Source of the DNA: Kitagawia praeruptora
Taxonomy: Eukaryota > Streptophyta > Magnoliopsida > Apiales > Apiaceae
Direction: 5' to 3'
Assembly (NCBI GenBank): GCA_037693485.1
Contig: CM075346.1
Span: 93,106,501-93,170,500, forward strand
Length of the DNA: 64,000 bases
The position numbers were made by a program, and so were the translations under genes. Each line of letters starts with the position of its first letter. Within the stretch, counting starts at the first letter, position 1. Of this stretch, positions 12,412 to 22,036 are shown piece after piece. The notes beneath the pieces are model-generated. The model was not told where the DNA came from and ran no database searches. It saw only the letters and a list, made by a program, of their open reading frames with translations.

Positions 12412-13658
12412 TCTGGATCTAGAAGGGCATCTTCCACTTTCTTAGGTTCCTCTTGAGACAGGAAACTACTGTATAGACATTCTTCTTGTGTGGCCCTCCT
12501 AGTTTGGACTCTTGAGTTTGAGTCACCAATGATTAACTCAAAAGGATGATCTCTGGTCCATTTTCCTGAAGGTGGAAGGTTTGATCTAGATGAGGTTGCT
12601 TCATCTACGTGAGCATGATCTTGTTGATTGATCACTGAGTTTTGACTTTGAGAAACTCCCCCTGAGTTTGTTGTCCTTGAGGAGTTATGAAGTTGACTGT
12701 CAACAGATGCATCATTTTGTCTATCAACGGATGCTCCATTTTGCCTGTCGACGGATACATGAGAATGCCTGTCAACGGATGCATCTGATGATCTAGTATG
12801 ACTGTCAACGGATGCTTCATTTCCAGTGTTAGCATCACTTCTAGTTGGACCAACAACTCTAGGTGAATTTCCAAGGCCATGATCTTCATTTTCCTCATCA
12901 TCATCAATGTACATTCTTCCTTCTACCTCATTTTCAAATCTCAACTTTTCATGGAAGCCTTCATCATTTAGACCTAGAATCTTTTGATCATCAAACACAA
13001 CATGTACAGATTCCATAACAATGTTGGTTCTTAGATTGTAGACTCTATAGGCTTTCCCTGCTGCATATCCAACAAAGATAGCTTCATCTGCCTTTGCTTC
13101 AAATTTGCCCAAGTTATCTCCATGATTTCTTAGCACAAAACACTTACATCCAAAGACATGAAGAAAAGCTAACGTTGGTTTCTTGTTGGTGAATAACTGA
13201 TAAGGAGTCATTCCTCTAGCTTGATTGATCAAGGAAATATTCTGAGTGAAGCAGGCAGTGTTGACAGCTTCATCCCAGAAATATGTTGGCAATCTTGATT
13301 CACTTAACATTGTTCTAGCTGCTTCAATGAGAGTTCTGTTTTTCCTTTCAACAATCCCATTTTGTTGAGGTGTTCTAGCAGCAGAAAACTCATGGACAAT
13401 TCCATTATCTTCACAAAAAATCTTCATTTTGGAATTTTTGAATTCAGTGCCATTGTCACTCCTGATTCTTTGTACTTTTACTTCAGAACCATTGTTTACT
13501 AGTCTGAGATGATTGATGATGATTTCACTTGCACAATCTTTGGAGTGCAGAAAGAAGGTCCATGTAAACTTAGAAAAATCATCCACAATCACCAGGCAGT
13601 ATTTCTTCTTTGAAATGGACATGACATTTACTGGACCAAATAAGTCCATATGCAGCAA
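12321..13658 (-). pseudogene. Element A integrase plus linker
   Basis: The retroviral-type integrase core is present: IVDDFSKFTW (first Asp), RSDNGTEF (second Asp) and TPQQNGIVERKNR with the catalytic Glu. It inserts element cDNA into host DNA. The core is followed by a copia-type C-terminal domain and a long acidic linker with ASVDRQ/SVDS repeats (about 12,700-12,830) that are encoded by the CAACGGAT motif. The upstream junction with the protease ORF needs a frame change: a C is missing in GCCCCTTC near 13,665. The linker ends near DPDWVLAMQEEL, where the next frameshift occurs. Confidence 0.9.
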
Positions 13659-14230
13659 TTGAAGGGGCTAACAATGGATGACTCTGTCTTGCTTTTGAAG
13701 GATGATTTCTTTTGCTTCCCTAATTGGCAGGCATCACACAATCCATCCTTGATGAACTCCAATTGAGGAATTCCTCTAGCAAGATCCTTGCTTGCTTTGC
13801 TGAAGAGACAAGTAATGGATTCTGAGCATACTGAGTTGAAATCAGCTATGTAAACATTTCCTTTTCTAAAGCCTGTCAGAACCACATTGTTGTTTTCCTT
13901 GGTAGAAACAACACAGGCTTCTTTAGTGAACTTTACTTCATAGTCTTTGTCACAAATCTGACTGACACTCAGCAAATTGTGCTTCAAACCTTCAACTAAA
14001 GCCACTTCTTCAATGATGACATTGTCCTTTGTAATCAAGCCATATCCCTTAGTGTATCCTTTGCTGTCATCTCCAAAGGTAATTCTAGGGCCAGCTTCCT
14101 CCTTGAACTCTGTGAGCAGGGTTGAATCTCCTGTCATATGCCTAGAACATCCACTGTCTAGGTACCATAGATTCCTCTTATTTCCCTGCACACATTCCAA
14201 AATACAAATCAAGTTGATTTTGGTACCCAA
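13628..14230 (-). pseudogene. Element A protease and gag-pre-integrase domain
   Basis: The aspartic protease active site WYLDSGCSRHMTGD is clear, followed by LVEGLKHNLLSVSQIC and the zinc-binding pre-integrase region (CDACQLGK). The protease would process the Gag-Pol polyprotein. This frame differs from gag (which stops at TGA 14,209) by one base, so Gag-Pol would need frameshifting or a repaired indel. The nominal start is a TTG and is not meaningful because pol is expected as a fusion to gag. Confidence 0.88.
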
Positions 14231-16647
14231 GTTTCCTTGGGTCTTTTCTTGTTAGCCTTTGGTTTTACACTCTTAGCAATCTTCACTTTGGGTGTAGATG
14301 CTTGAGTGATAGGTTTTGACAGATGCTCATTTGCATAAATATTTGATGCATGCATTTGTGGAAAATTGGCATACATATTATCCATGCTAGGAATGCTCCA
14401 TGACATTTGTGGCATATTCACAGATTGAAAATAAGGATTAGGCACATATGGCATGTTCACATATGGATTTGAAAAACTAGCATTCTGATACAAACCAGGC
14501 ATAACAGGCATTGCAGGCATACTTGGCATAGATTGAGGTACATGAACAGGAGTCCTTTTAACAGACTTGTAATTAGAAGATAGGTGATTGACACTATTGC
14601 AATTACCACAATTTTTCCTAGGAGCAAACTTGTCAGGAGAATAATTGTTTTTCTTGTTAATGCCTATCTTACCATTTCTGTTCTTTTTCTTTTTACCCTC
14701 AGTCTCTACCTTTTCATTAACTGATTTACCAACAGCCTTTTTGTTAAGTAAATCACCTGCCTTAGCATTCTCACTAGATTTGGCTTGGCTACTTTCACCA
14801 GAAACAAAGTTCTTGGCTACTGGACCATACTGATTATTCAGTTTCTTGAGTTCCTTCTTACTAACAGACTTTTTGCTAGTCGACGGATACCTCTCATCCG
14901 TTGATGGTTCATCTGTCAACGGATGATCACTATCCGTTGATTCACAAATAGTCTCTAGATCCTCAAGGCAAGGTTCTAGCTCCTTTTTCTTTTGAGTCCA
15001 GGTATCCCTCACAAATGATTCTATTCCCTGGACTTCTATTATGTTTTGAGAAATATTCCTATAACTTTGAAATTTAGCAATTATCCCTTGTTCTTTTTCA
15101 AGATGGTTTCTTAAAATCAGTTCTCTTTTTAACACAGCTTCAAGTTCACTTTTAGCATTATTGCAATCAACTCTCATTTTCTCAAATTCTAGAAATTGAA
15201 CTTCTAAAACTGCATTTCTATCACTTAAGAACTGATTAGTTTCTTTAATCCTATTGTTCTCTTTAGTAAGTGATTTAAGAGTAACACTCAAGTGATATAG
15301 TTCAGTAGACATTTCATCTATAACACTATTGCATTCCTCTTTGGTGAGCTCAGAGAGATTAGTACAAAATACCTGATTGCTAGCTGAACTTGCTTCCTGC
15401 TCAGAATCAGCCATTAATGCAAGGTTGACAAACTCATCATCATCATCAGAATGATTTCCATCAGCATCCCAGTCATACTCTTGGGTCATGAATGCCTTTC
15501 CTTTCTGTCTGAGAAGATCAAAATATTTCTTCTTGTAGTCAACAGTTTCAGTTGGCTTTCCCTTGTTCTCTGATCTAGGCTTCCTGCATTCACTTATCAT
15601 GTGACCAGCAATTCCACAATTGTAGCATTTAATTTTGGATTTATCCACATAGTTGCTTGTAGAAAAATCCTTGTTAAATGGCTTGGCCACCCCAGAGTTT
15701 CTTTTGAATTTTAGCTTAGAGAATCTCCTAGATAGAAAGGCTAAATGCTCATCTATCTCATCCAATTCATCCTGCTGTAGGACACTCATTTCTTCAGACA
15801 CCTTTTCCTTGCTTTTGCTTGATTCTGCTCTACCTTCACAAACCTCCCTGTTTGGTGTAGATTTAGCAGCTTCAGTCCTCTTCTCCTCCTTCTGCTCCAA
15901 GTTGGCAACAAGTGCAACTGACCCACTTTTCTTTTGGGCCTTCTCAATTTCTTCATCCTGCTCCATTTCTAGTTCATATGTCTTTAAAGTTCCATAGAGC
16001 CTTTCAAGAGTAAATGACTTGTACTCTTGAGTGTTTCTTAGAGAAACAGTCATAGGCTTCCACTCTTTGGGCAGTGATCTCAGAAATTTGAGATTAGAAT
16101 CTTTCACTTGGTAGATTCTTTCATACAGTTTCAAGCCATTCAGTAGCTTTTGAAATCTACTAAATGTGTCATTCAATGTCTCTCCATTCTTGAAATGGAA
16201 GTGCTCATACTGTTGGATCAGTAGCTGCATCTTATTTTCCCTTACCTGTTCTGTACCTTCACAAAGGGTTTGAACAATGTCCCATACTTCCTTGGCGGTA
16301 GTACAGTTGATAACATTGTCAACCATGTCTGTTTCTAAACCATTAAACAGAATATTCATGGTCTTTTTATCTTTGTGGACTTCTGCAACATCCTCAGTAC
16401 TCCACTCAGAAACAGGTTTTGGAATGTAAGTGTCTGGTGCATCTGCAGCAAGACCAACTCTTGAAGCAGCCTTCATTGGAACATGAGGACCCTTCTCAAT
16501 GCAATCTACAAAGCCTACATCAATAGACATGAGATGTAGACGCATTTTTACTTTCCAGTGAAAGTAATTTTCTCTATCAAGAACCGGTATCTTCACTCCA
16601 TAATCCTTTTTAGACATGTTGGAAGTGTGTTGATCTTTAAACTTCAA
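14209..16647 (-). CDS. Element A Gag (nucleocapsid precursor)
   Basis: An 812-codon ORF. The likely true start is the internal Met of MSKKDYGVKIPVLDREN, 10 codons in. The N-terminal half is a copia Gag domain (NYFHWKVKMRLHLMSID; EQVRENKMQLLIQQYEHFHF). A CCHC zinc knuckle (C341, C344, H349, C354) binds RNA. Then come an acidic stretch SDDDDE, a predicted coiled coil, and a Lys-rich region with STD/HPLT peptides. A second knuckle-like motif near residue 680 (CGNCNSVNHLSSNY) has lost its final Cys. It ends KRPKETWVPKST, the typical Sirevirus Gag end. Gag forms the particle that packages element RNA. This ORF is open throughout, unlike pol. Confidence 0.93.
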   Translation of the reverse strand: MKFKDQHTSNMSKKDYGVKIPVLDRENYFHWKVKMRLHLMSIDVGFVDCIEKGPHVPMKAASRVGLAADAPDTYIPKPVSEWSTEDVAEVHKDKKTMNILFNGLETDMVDNVINCTTAKEVWDIVQTLCEGTEQVRENKMQLLIQQYEHFHFKNGETLNDTFSRFQKLLNGLKLYERIYQVKDSNLKFLRSLPKEWKPMTVSLRNTQEYKSFTLERLYGTLKTYELEMEQDEEIEKAQKKSGSVALVANLEQKEEKRTEAAKSTPNREVCEGRAESSKSKEKVSEEMSVLQQDELDEIDEHLAFLSRRFSKLKFKRNSGVAKPFNKDFSTSNYVDKSKIKCYNCGIAGHMISECRKPRSENKGKPTETVDYKKKYFDLLRQKGKAFMTQEYDWDADGNHSDDDDEFVNLALMADSEQEASSASNQVFCTNLSELTKEECNSVIDEMSTELYHLSVTLKSLTKENNRIKETNQFLSDRNAVLEVQFLEFEKMRVDCNNAKSELEAVLKRELILRNHLEKEQGIIAKFQSYRNISQNIIEVQGIESFVRDTWTQKKKELEPCLEDLETICESTDSDHPLTDEPSTDERYPSTSKKSVSKKELKKLNNQYGPVAKNFVSGESSQAKSSENAKAGDLLNKKAVGKSVNEKVETEGKKKKNRNGKIGINKKNNYSPDKFAPRKNCGNCNSVNHLSSNYKSVKRTPVHVPQSMPSMPAMPVMPGLYQNASFSNPYVNMPYVPNPYFQSVNMPQMSWSIPSMDNMYANFPQMHASNIYANEHLSKPITQASTPKVKIAKSVKPKANKKRPKETWVPKST

Positions 16648-16662
16648 ATATATTAGAAGCTT

Positions 16663-16674
16663 GCTCTGATACCA
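16663..16674 (-). other. Element A primer-binding site (initiator tRNA-Met)
   Basis: The minus strand reads TGGTATCAGAGC two bases inside the 5' LTR. It is complementary to the 3' end of initiator tRNA-Met, the usual copia primer, and it fixes the element's orientation. Confidence 0.92.
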
Positions 16675-16676
16675 AT

Positions 16677-17663
16677 TGTTATTCCCAGATTACACACTTG
16701 TATAATTGTAGAAGGGGGGGTTGAATACAATTCTTGATAGTTATAAATTTCTGATAAAAACCACAGAAATCTATAAGGAAATAATTGCTGAATAAGAAAT
16801 GGTTCACAAACACATTAAAAAATCAGGTGGTTAAATGTACCACCTAAGACTTTTATTTGAAGAAAACTCTGTGATACAAATGTACACAGCTTCTGTTTTT
16901 ACAACTCTTTACTTCTAAAGATATTCAAGAAAACCTAAGCAAATATGTCTGTTTTCTTAGTTTCTAAAGAGTTGCTACACTTGGTTATATATCCCAAGTT
17001 TACAAGTACTACAGGAATAAGATAATATTAATCTAATTCAAGTTGACTTGCTACTCCACTCCAAATCCACATGTAGCCGAAAGGTTGTCCTTGTGAACAG
17101 ATATGTCCCCTGCACCTTTCTTGTATGTACTGTGTAAATGGAATGCTTCTTTCTTCTGTGTTTCCAAAGTATGGCTGCCATACTGCTTTTTATACCTACT
17201 ATCAACCCATGTGATCTGTCAGTCAAACCTGTCCTTATCAACTGCTAATTCCCAGCTAGCATAGGATAAAGTGATAATGATTATCCGTTGATGTTGTGCA
17301 CAGTTATCCGTTGATGGTAGTTTGAGCTGTATCCGTTGATAGAGTAGATTTGAGTTGTATCCATTGATAGAGCCCTGTTCTCATCCGTTGATACACTTTC
17401 ACTTAGACAGAATTACATAGCATAGCTTATTTACAATTGGCTACCCTATTCTGCCTATCCATTGATGGTCAACATGACTCTGAATAAAAACACTATCAAC
17501 TGATAAATAGAGATATTGCAGTATGCTACAAAACCTCATCCGTTGATGAGCTACCTGTCAACGAATAGAGTTATAAAGTCTTATCCGTTGACAGTTACAA
17601 AACTTGACTTATACAATTTTGCTTGAATGTTAAGTTATCATCAACTACAACATATTCCTAACA
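16677..17663 (-). repeat. Element A 5' LTR
   Basis: Near-identical to 5053-6037. It holds the same cluster of six exact ATCCGTTGA motifs. In element orientation these lie in the upstream part of the LTR, where the promoter and regulatory sites (U3) would be expected. Confidence 0.95.
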
Positions 17664-17813
17664 CCTGCTCTTTTAGTATTAAAAGAGTGCCCCTGGCGGG
17701 ACCCATTTTAAAGAAAATAAAAATATTATTTTATTTAAAATTGGACCCGTCAGGGACACTCTTTTAATACTAAAAGAGCAGGGAACACAGAAGGGGACAG
17801 AGGATCCTGATTC
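17664..17813. mobile_element. Right part of the split Mutator-type MITE
   Basis: It contains inverted arms CTCTTTTAGTATTAAAAGAG on both sides of an AT-rich centre with GTGCCCCTGGCGGGAC / GTCAGGGAC, and ends GAAGGGGACAGAGGATCC...TTC before CATTTAATA. Together with 5003-5052 it forms one element of about 195 bp with a 9-bp target duplication. Confidence 0.7.
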
Positions 17814-17886
17814 CATTTAATATATTATAGTTGTAAACAATAAATATCGTCAAGAAATAGAAACCGTTGTTCAAATATTACAGATA

Positions 17887-18104
17887 CTAGCCCATAACCC
17901 GTGCGATGCACGGTTGCTTGTAAACTGTTTAATTATATTTCATTAAAATTTTAAGTTGTATATATGTTTTTATTATTAAAATATTTTTTGAATTTTATAA
18001 ATTTCATGAAAATAAATGTTATTCTAATTACGTATTTTAATTATTACTAAAAAAGAGTACCAAACCAAATATACCCTATTTCGCTTATAATAGTATAGTA
18101 TAGA
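17887..18104 (-). mobile_element. Short Helitron (218 bp)
   Basis: Read on the minus strand it starts TCTATACTATACTATTATAA and ends with the hairpin CCGTGC-ATC-GCACGG, eight bases and CTAG. It is inserted between A and T as Helitrons are. It is non-coding and non-autonomous. Confidence 0.72.
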
Positions 18105-18160
18105 TATATAAAAATATTATATAAAAGTAGTTTTTTTTAACATTTTAAATATTTTTATCT

Positions 18161-18570
18161 TAATATTTTTATTTGATTGTTCATAATTTTAATATTTGCT
18201 AATTAATTAGTAATAATATAAATTATAAAAGATAATAAAATATGATTATTGGTTTTTGATATAACTGATAGTTTTTTTAATATAAAACAGACCATTATAT
18301 CTTTCAAAACTCCAAAATTTCGAAACGATCTTTTCTAATAATTAATTATTTTTTAATTTTTTTTGTGACAAAATTAATTTTAATGCTGATTACAAAAATT
18401 GTGCACTGTAACAGACAAACTACTTGACGACTTGTTTGCTGTAGAAAGGACTCTCGTGGGCTTTGCCGTGTGCATGTGTGTTTTTTTTTAATTTTATTAA
18501 TAATAGAGATTTAACCAAATCAAAAGAGTGACAAAAAAAAGAGTACCAAACCAAATATACCCTATTTCGT
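18161..18570. repeat. 410-bp tandem duplication, unit 1
   Basis: The unit begins TAATATTTTTATTTGATTG and ends CCCTATTTCGT. A second copy follows immediately but is split after nine bases by element C, resuming at 24,618-25,031. The copies differ by a few substitutions and an 8-bp duplication (GACGTCTT) in unit 2. The tail resembles Helitron-family 5' ends. Confidence 0.8.
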
Positions 18571-18579
18571 TAATATTTT

Positions 18580-18775
18580 TGTCAAATTGTCAACATAGTT
18601 AGTAGTAATTGTCAACATAGTTAGTAGTCAGAAGATCTACAGTAGATATATGATGTAAGCAGTTACGTTATTGTAGTCTAAGTTAGTCTATATATAAGAA
18701 TGTCTACGTACTCTTGTAAGACACAATATATCAATACAAATCTCTCCTTCTGATTACTTCTCATACAATTTATCA
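18580..18775 (+). repeat. Element C 5' LTR
   Basis: 196 bp. It contains two tandem copies of AATTGTCAACATAGTTAGTA near its start and a TATATATAAG TATA-like box. It is identical by eye to 24,422-24,617. Confidence 0.95.
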
Positions 18776-18787
18776 TGGTATCAGAGA
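18776..18787 (+). other. Element C primer-binding site
   Basis: TGGTATCAGAGA directly follows the 5' LTR with no spacer. It matches the initiator tRNA-Met end except for the last base. Confidence 0.9.
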
Positions 18788-19348
18788 AAGTTTAATCCTA
18801 GGGAAACACACACTTATCAGAATTTCAGAAAGTTGCAGAAGAGCAGGAGGAAAGAACACTGAGAAAGAACACTGCCAAGGATTTCAAATTTCAACAAATT
18901 CGGAGAATCATCAAAACAAAAAAGTAAATATACCACTGCAAAGAGCACTGAAAGAGGAGGCTGCAGAAACAAACCAACTGAAGAACCAGAAGCCCACGCG
19001 CCCTCACGCGCCGCCGCACGCGCAGCAGCGCCGCCAGACGCGCCCACGCGCCGGCGCGTGAGGCTGTTTCCGGCCAGTTTTTGAAGAATGTTCTTCAGGG
19101 ACTTTTATCCAGCTCACCATTCCGAATCCAACCGTGGTATTCTTTCTTGAATCTGATAAATTTGTTTTTTCTGTGAGTACAAATTTGTTGTGTTTTGCTC
19201 CTGCTGCTGCTTTACAACTCTGTTACACGTAGTCTGTGGGTATTGCTGTGAATTTGAGAGAGAGAAACACAGACCCATTTTACTAATAAAACTCTATTAT
19301 ATTAGTCATATGCATCTGTTATATATAGACAAATAGTATATATTATTT
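18788..19348 (+). other. Element C leader with a GC-rich CACGCGCC array
   Basis: Non-coding leader between the primer site and gag. From about 18,990 to 19,065 it is strikingly GC-rich, with ACGCGCC/CGCGCCG repeated several times, in an otherwise AT-rich element. The reading frame on the opposite strand (18,817-19,047) is a by-product of this array. Confidence 0.7.
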
Positions 19349-20976
19349 GTGATGGCGGATACTGCTGACTCTACCGTCGTGAGTGAAGATACTACTTTAA
19401 GGAGTAATAAATCGGGGTTTCATAGTACTCCATTCGTGAGTCCTAAATTCAATGGAAAAAATTTTCTTGAATGGTCAAAGGCGTGCACAATGGCACTAAA
19501 ATCTCATAAAATGATGAAATACATCAATTGGAAAGCTAAACAGCCTGAGGAGAATGATGCAAACTTTGATGATTGGGATTCTGAAAATGCCATGGTGTGT
19601 TCATGGTTATCTAACTCCATGGAGGTAGATATTCGAAAAAGCTATATCTTCATTGATACCGCTGAAGATGTGTGGAATTCTCTTACTCGGACTTATTCCT
19701 TCTCCGGGAATGTAGCCAAGCGGTTTGAGGTGAAGCGAAAGATGTGGGCATTGACTCAAGGAAGCTGCACACTAGCTCAGTATTATTCTGAGCTAACATC
19801 ATTATGGAGTGAATTGGGACACTACACTATATTTGAGTGTAAAACTGCTGAAGATCAAGAAAAATATCAGAAGATGATCACTGAAGAAAAAGTGATGAAA
19901 TTTCTTGATGGATTGTCGGATGAGTATGATTCAATTAAAAATCAACTTATCGGACAAGTCCCATTTCCCACTGTGGAAGAGGCCTATGGTCGTGTCAGGC
20001 TAGAGGAAAGTCGAAAGCAAAGTATGACCCCAATGGTCTCTTCTGATCGATCCGCACTCTTAACTAAAGGTGTCCAGCAATCAGAACCAGAACAACTAGA
20101 GCATGTGTCAATAGCTGTAATTAGAGAAAGATCTATTCAATGTGACTACTGCAAAAAATTAGGCCACACTCGTGAGACATGTTTTATTCTGCACCCTCAT
20201 CTCAGAATTCGTGGACGAGGTGGACGTGGTCGAGGTGGTTACCGTGGTGTCTCATCTGGAAGAGGCATGAGTAGGGGTTCCTTTAATGCCCATCATACTA
20301 CCTCAGAATGCGAGCCTGACTCTACAACAGGGACGATGACCGCTTCAGAGCTCAACGCCTTCCGCCAATTTATGTCACAAATCAAGACCCCTTCTCCTAC
20401 AGCTAACTCTGCCCATGCAGGTATATCCTGCTATCTTACTTCCGATAAATATCCAACATCTTGGATCATTGATTCAGGAGCATCAGCACATATGACTGGA
20501 GATTCTAGTATTCTGGAATCATATCATAACAAAACAGAAAATATACGTGTTGCCAATGGAGATCTTGCACCTATTCATGGACAGGGCACCTCTCTTTGTC
20601 TTTCATCATCATTACCATTATCAGATGTTTTGCATGTTCCTTCTTTATCTGCAAATTTACTATCTATCCACAGTATTACTGACAACCTCAATTGTTCAGT
20701 AACCTTTTTTTCTTCCCACTGTGTATTTCAGGATCTAATGACAGGCAAGGTCCTTGGCAGTGGTAAAAAGGTCGATGGTCTCTATGTTATGGAAGGGAAT
20801 TCTGTTTCTCCTTCAAATTATCAGGTGTCATCTAATTCTGTTTCTGAATCCTTGTATCAATGGCATAGACGGTTAGGTCATCCATCCTTTGGTGTTTTAA
20901 CACATCTATTTCCCGCTTTAGTAAAACACTGTAATAAGGAAGATTTTTTCTGTGAACCATGTGAATTGGCTAAACA
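19349..20976 (+). pseudogene. Element C Gag, protease and start of pre-integrase
   Basis: The frame starts at ATG (MADTADSTV). It has a copia Gag domain (FNGKNFLEWSKACTMALKSH; EEKVMKFLDGLSDEYDSIKN), one CCHC knuckle beginning at residue 265 (CDYCKKLGHTRETC), an Arg/Gly-rich stretch, and the protease motif WIIDSGASAHMTGD (Asp 375). It then runs into the pre-integrase region (LYQWHRRLGHPSF; CEPCELAKH), where a hAT element interrupts it at 20,977. Gag packages the RNA and the protease matures the polyprotein. Apart from the insertion this part is open. Confidence 0.92.
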
Positions 20977-21673
20977 TAGGGGTGTAAATGAGCCGAGCCG
21001 AGCCGAACTCTAAAATGTTCATGTATCGTTTATTAAGAAATTATCGAACTCGAACTCGAGCTCGAACTTGAATCGAGCCAAAAAATATGTTTGAGCTCGG
21101 TTCGTTAAGATAAAATTTTGTTCGCGAACAGTTCACGAACACCTCACGAACCTGTCTCTTGAACTTACTCACGAACTTTTGCTTTCGAACAACTCATTAA
21201 GCTTGTTCACGAGCTTGTTCATGTAATTATGCTCACGAATAAATCTTAAACATTGCTCACGAGCTCACTTACGAACAACTCATAAATCATAAATCATCAA
21301 CCAATAATAATAAATCATCAACCAATAAAATTCTCACATTCCAATTCCAAAAAACAAACAAAGTTTGATTTAAAAATAAAGGGCAAAGAAACGTAATTGT
21401 TAACGAGCTCAATTATCGAACTTATCCACGAACATGTTCATGAAGTATGTTCGCGAGCCTATTCACGAACTACGTTCACGAACACGTTAATCGAACTTGT
21501 TCACGAGCTATCGAGTCGAACTTTACCGTGATCAAGTTCAGCTCGTTTATAAATCGATCCTAAAAATCATGTTCAAGATCGACTCGTTTATGAATTGAAC
21601 CGAACCCGAACCGAGTTTTTTTCGAACCGAACACCGAGCCGTTCGCGAGTGTATCGGTTCATTTACAGCCCTA
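20977..21673. mobile_element. hAT-type MITE inside element C pol
   Basis: A 697-bp element flanked by a perfect 8-bp duplication GCTAAACA (20,969-20,976, 21,674-21,681). Its terminal inverted repeats are TAGGGGTGTAAATGAGCCGA and the complement of TCGGTTCATTTACAGCCCTA. The interior is full of short GTTCACGAAC/TCGAGCT-like motifs in both orientations and has no transposase. It is a non-autonomous hAT that landed after element C inserted. Confidence 0.93.
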
Positions 21674-21681
21674 GCTAAACA

Positions 21682-22036
21682 TAAAAGATCAACTTATCCG
21701 CCCAGAAATAAAAGAAGTTCTACCTTGTTTTCTATTATTCATACTGATGTCTGGGGTCCATTTAGAAATCCTACACATGATGGGTATAGGTGGTTTGTTG
21801 TCTTTGTTGATTGTTATTCTCGATTAACTTGGGTTTATCTTCTGAAACAAAAAAATGAAGTTTTCGGGTGCTTTAAATCTTTTCATCACATGCTACAAAC
21901 ACAGTTTAATGCCTCTGTTAAAATCCTTCGAAGTGATAATGGTACTGAATATGGAGGTCCATTTACATCTTATTTGGACACATGTGGTATTATTCATCAA
22001 ACTACATGTGTTAAAACTTCTCAACAAATGGGGTAG
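21682..22036 (+). pseudogene. Element C integrase, N-terminal part
   Basis: The frame resumes right after the hAT element (KRSTYPPRNKRSS) and covers the integrase core: HTDVWGPF, FVDCYSRLTWVYLL, RSDNGTEYGG. It ends at a premature TAG caused by one missing A in CAACAAATGGGG (about 22,027), within the conserved QQNG motif next to the catalytic Glu. Confidence 0.9.

Larger units (their letters stand above)
5053..17663 (-). mobile_element. Element A: Sirevirus-like Ty1/copia retrotransposon
   Basis: This 12.6-kb element has direct LTRs of 985 and 987 bp starting TGTTATTCCC and ending CCTAACA (plus-strand view), and a perfect CCTGC target duplication (5048-5052, 17,664-17,668). Coding runs right to left: gag, protease, integrase, reverse transcriptase, RNase H, then a long extra ORF. 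That order is copia-type. The long gag, the primer site matching initiator tRNA-Met and the extra ORF after pol point to the Sirevirus lineage. I read about seven substitutions and two indels between LTRs, so insertion is recent, yet pol has several frameshifts. It cannot move on its own unless these are assembly errors. Confidence 0.95.

Noticed and set aside
12632..12907. 91-aa Met/His-rich ORF
   Set aside because: Shadow frame of the integrase-RT linker, whose own frame matches the family.
18817..19047. 76-aa Ala-rich minus-strand ORF
   Set aside because: By-product of the GC-rich CACGCGCC array in the element C leader.
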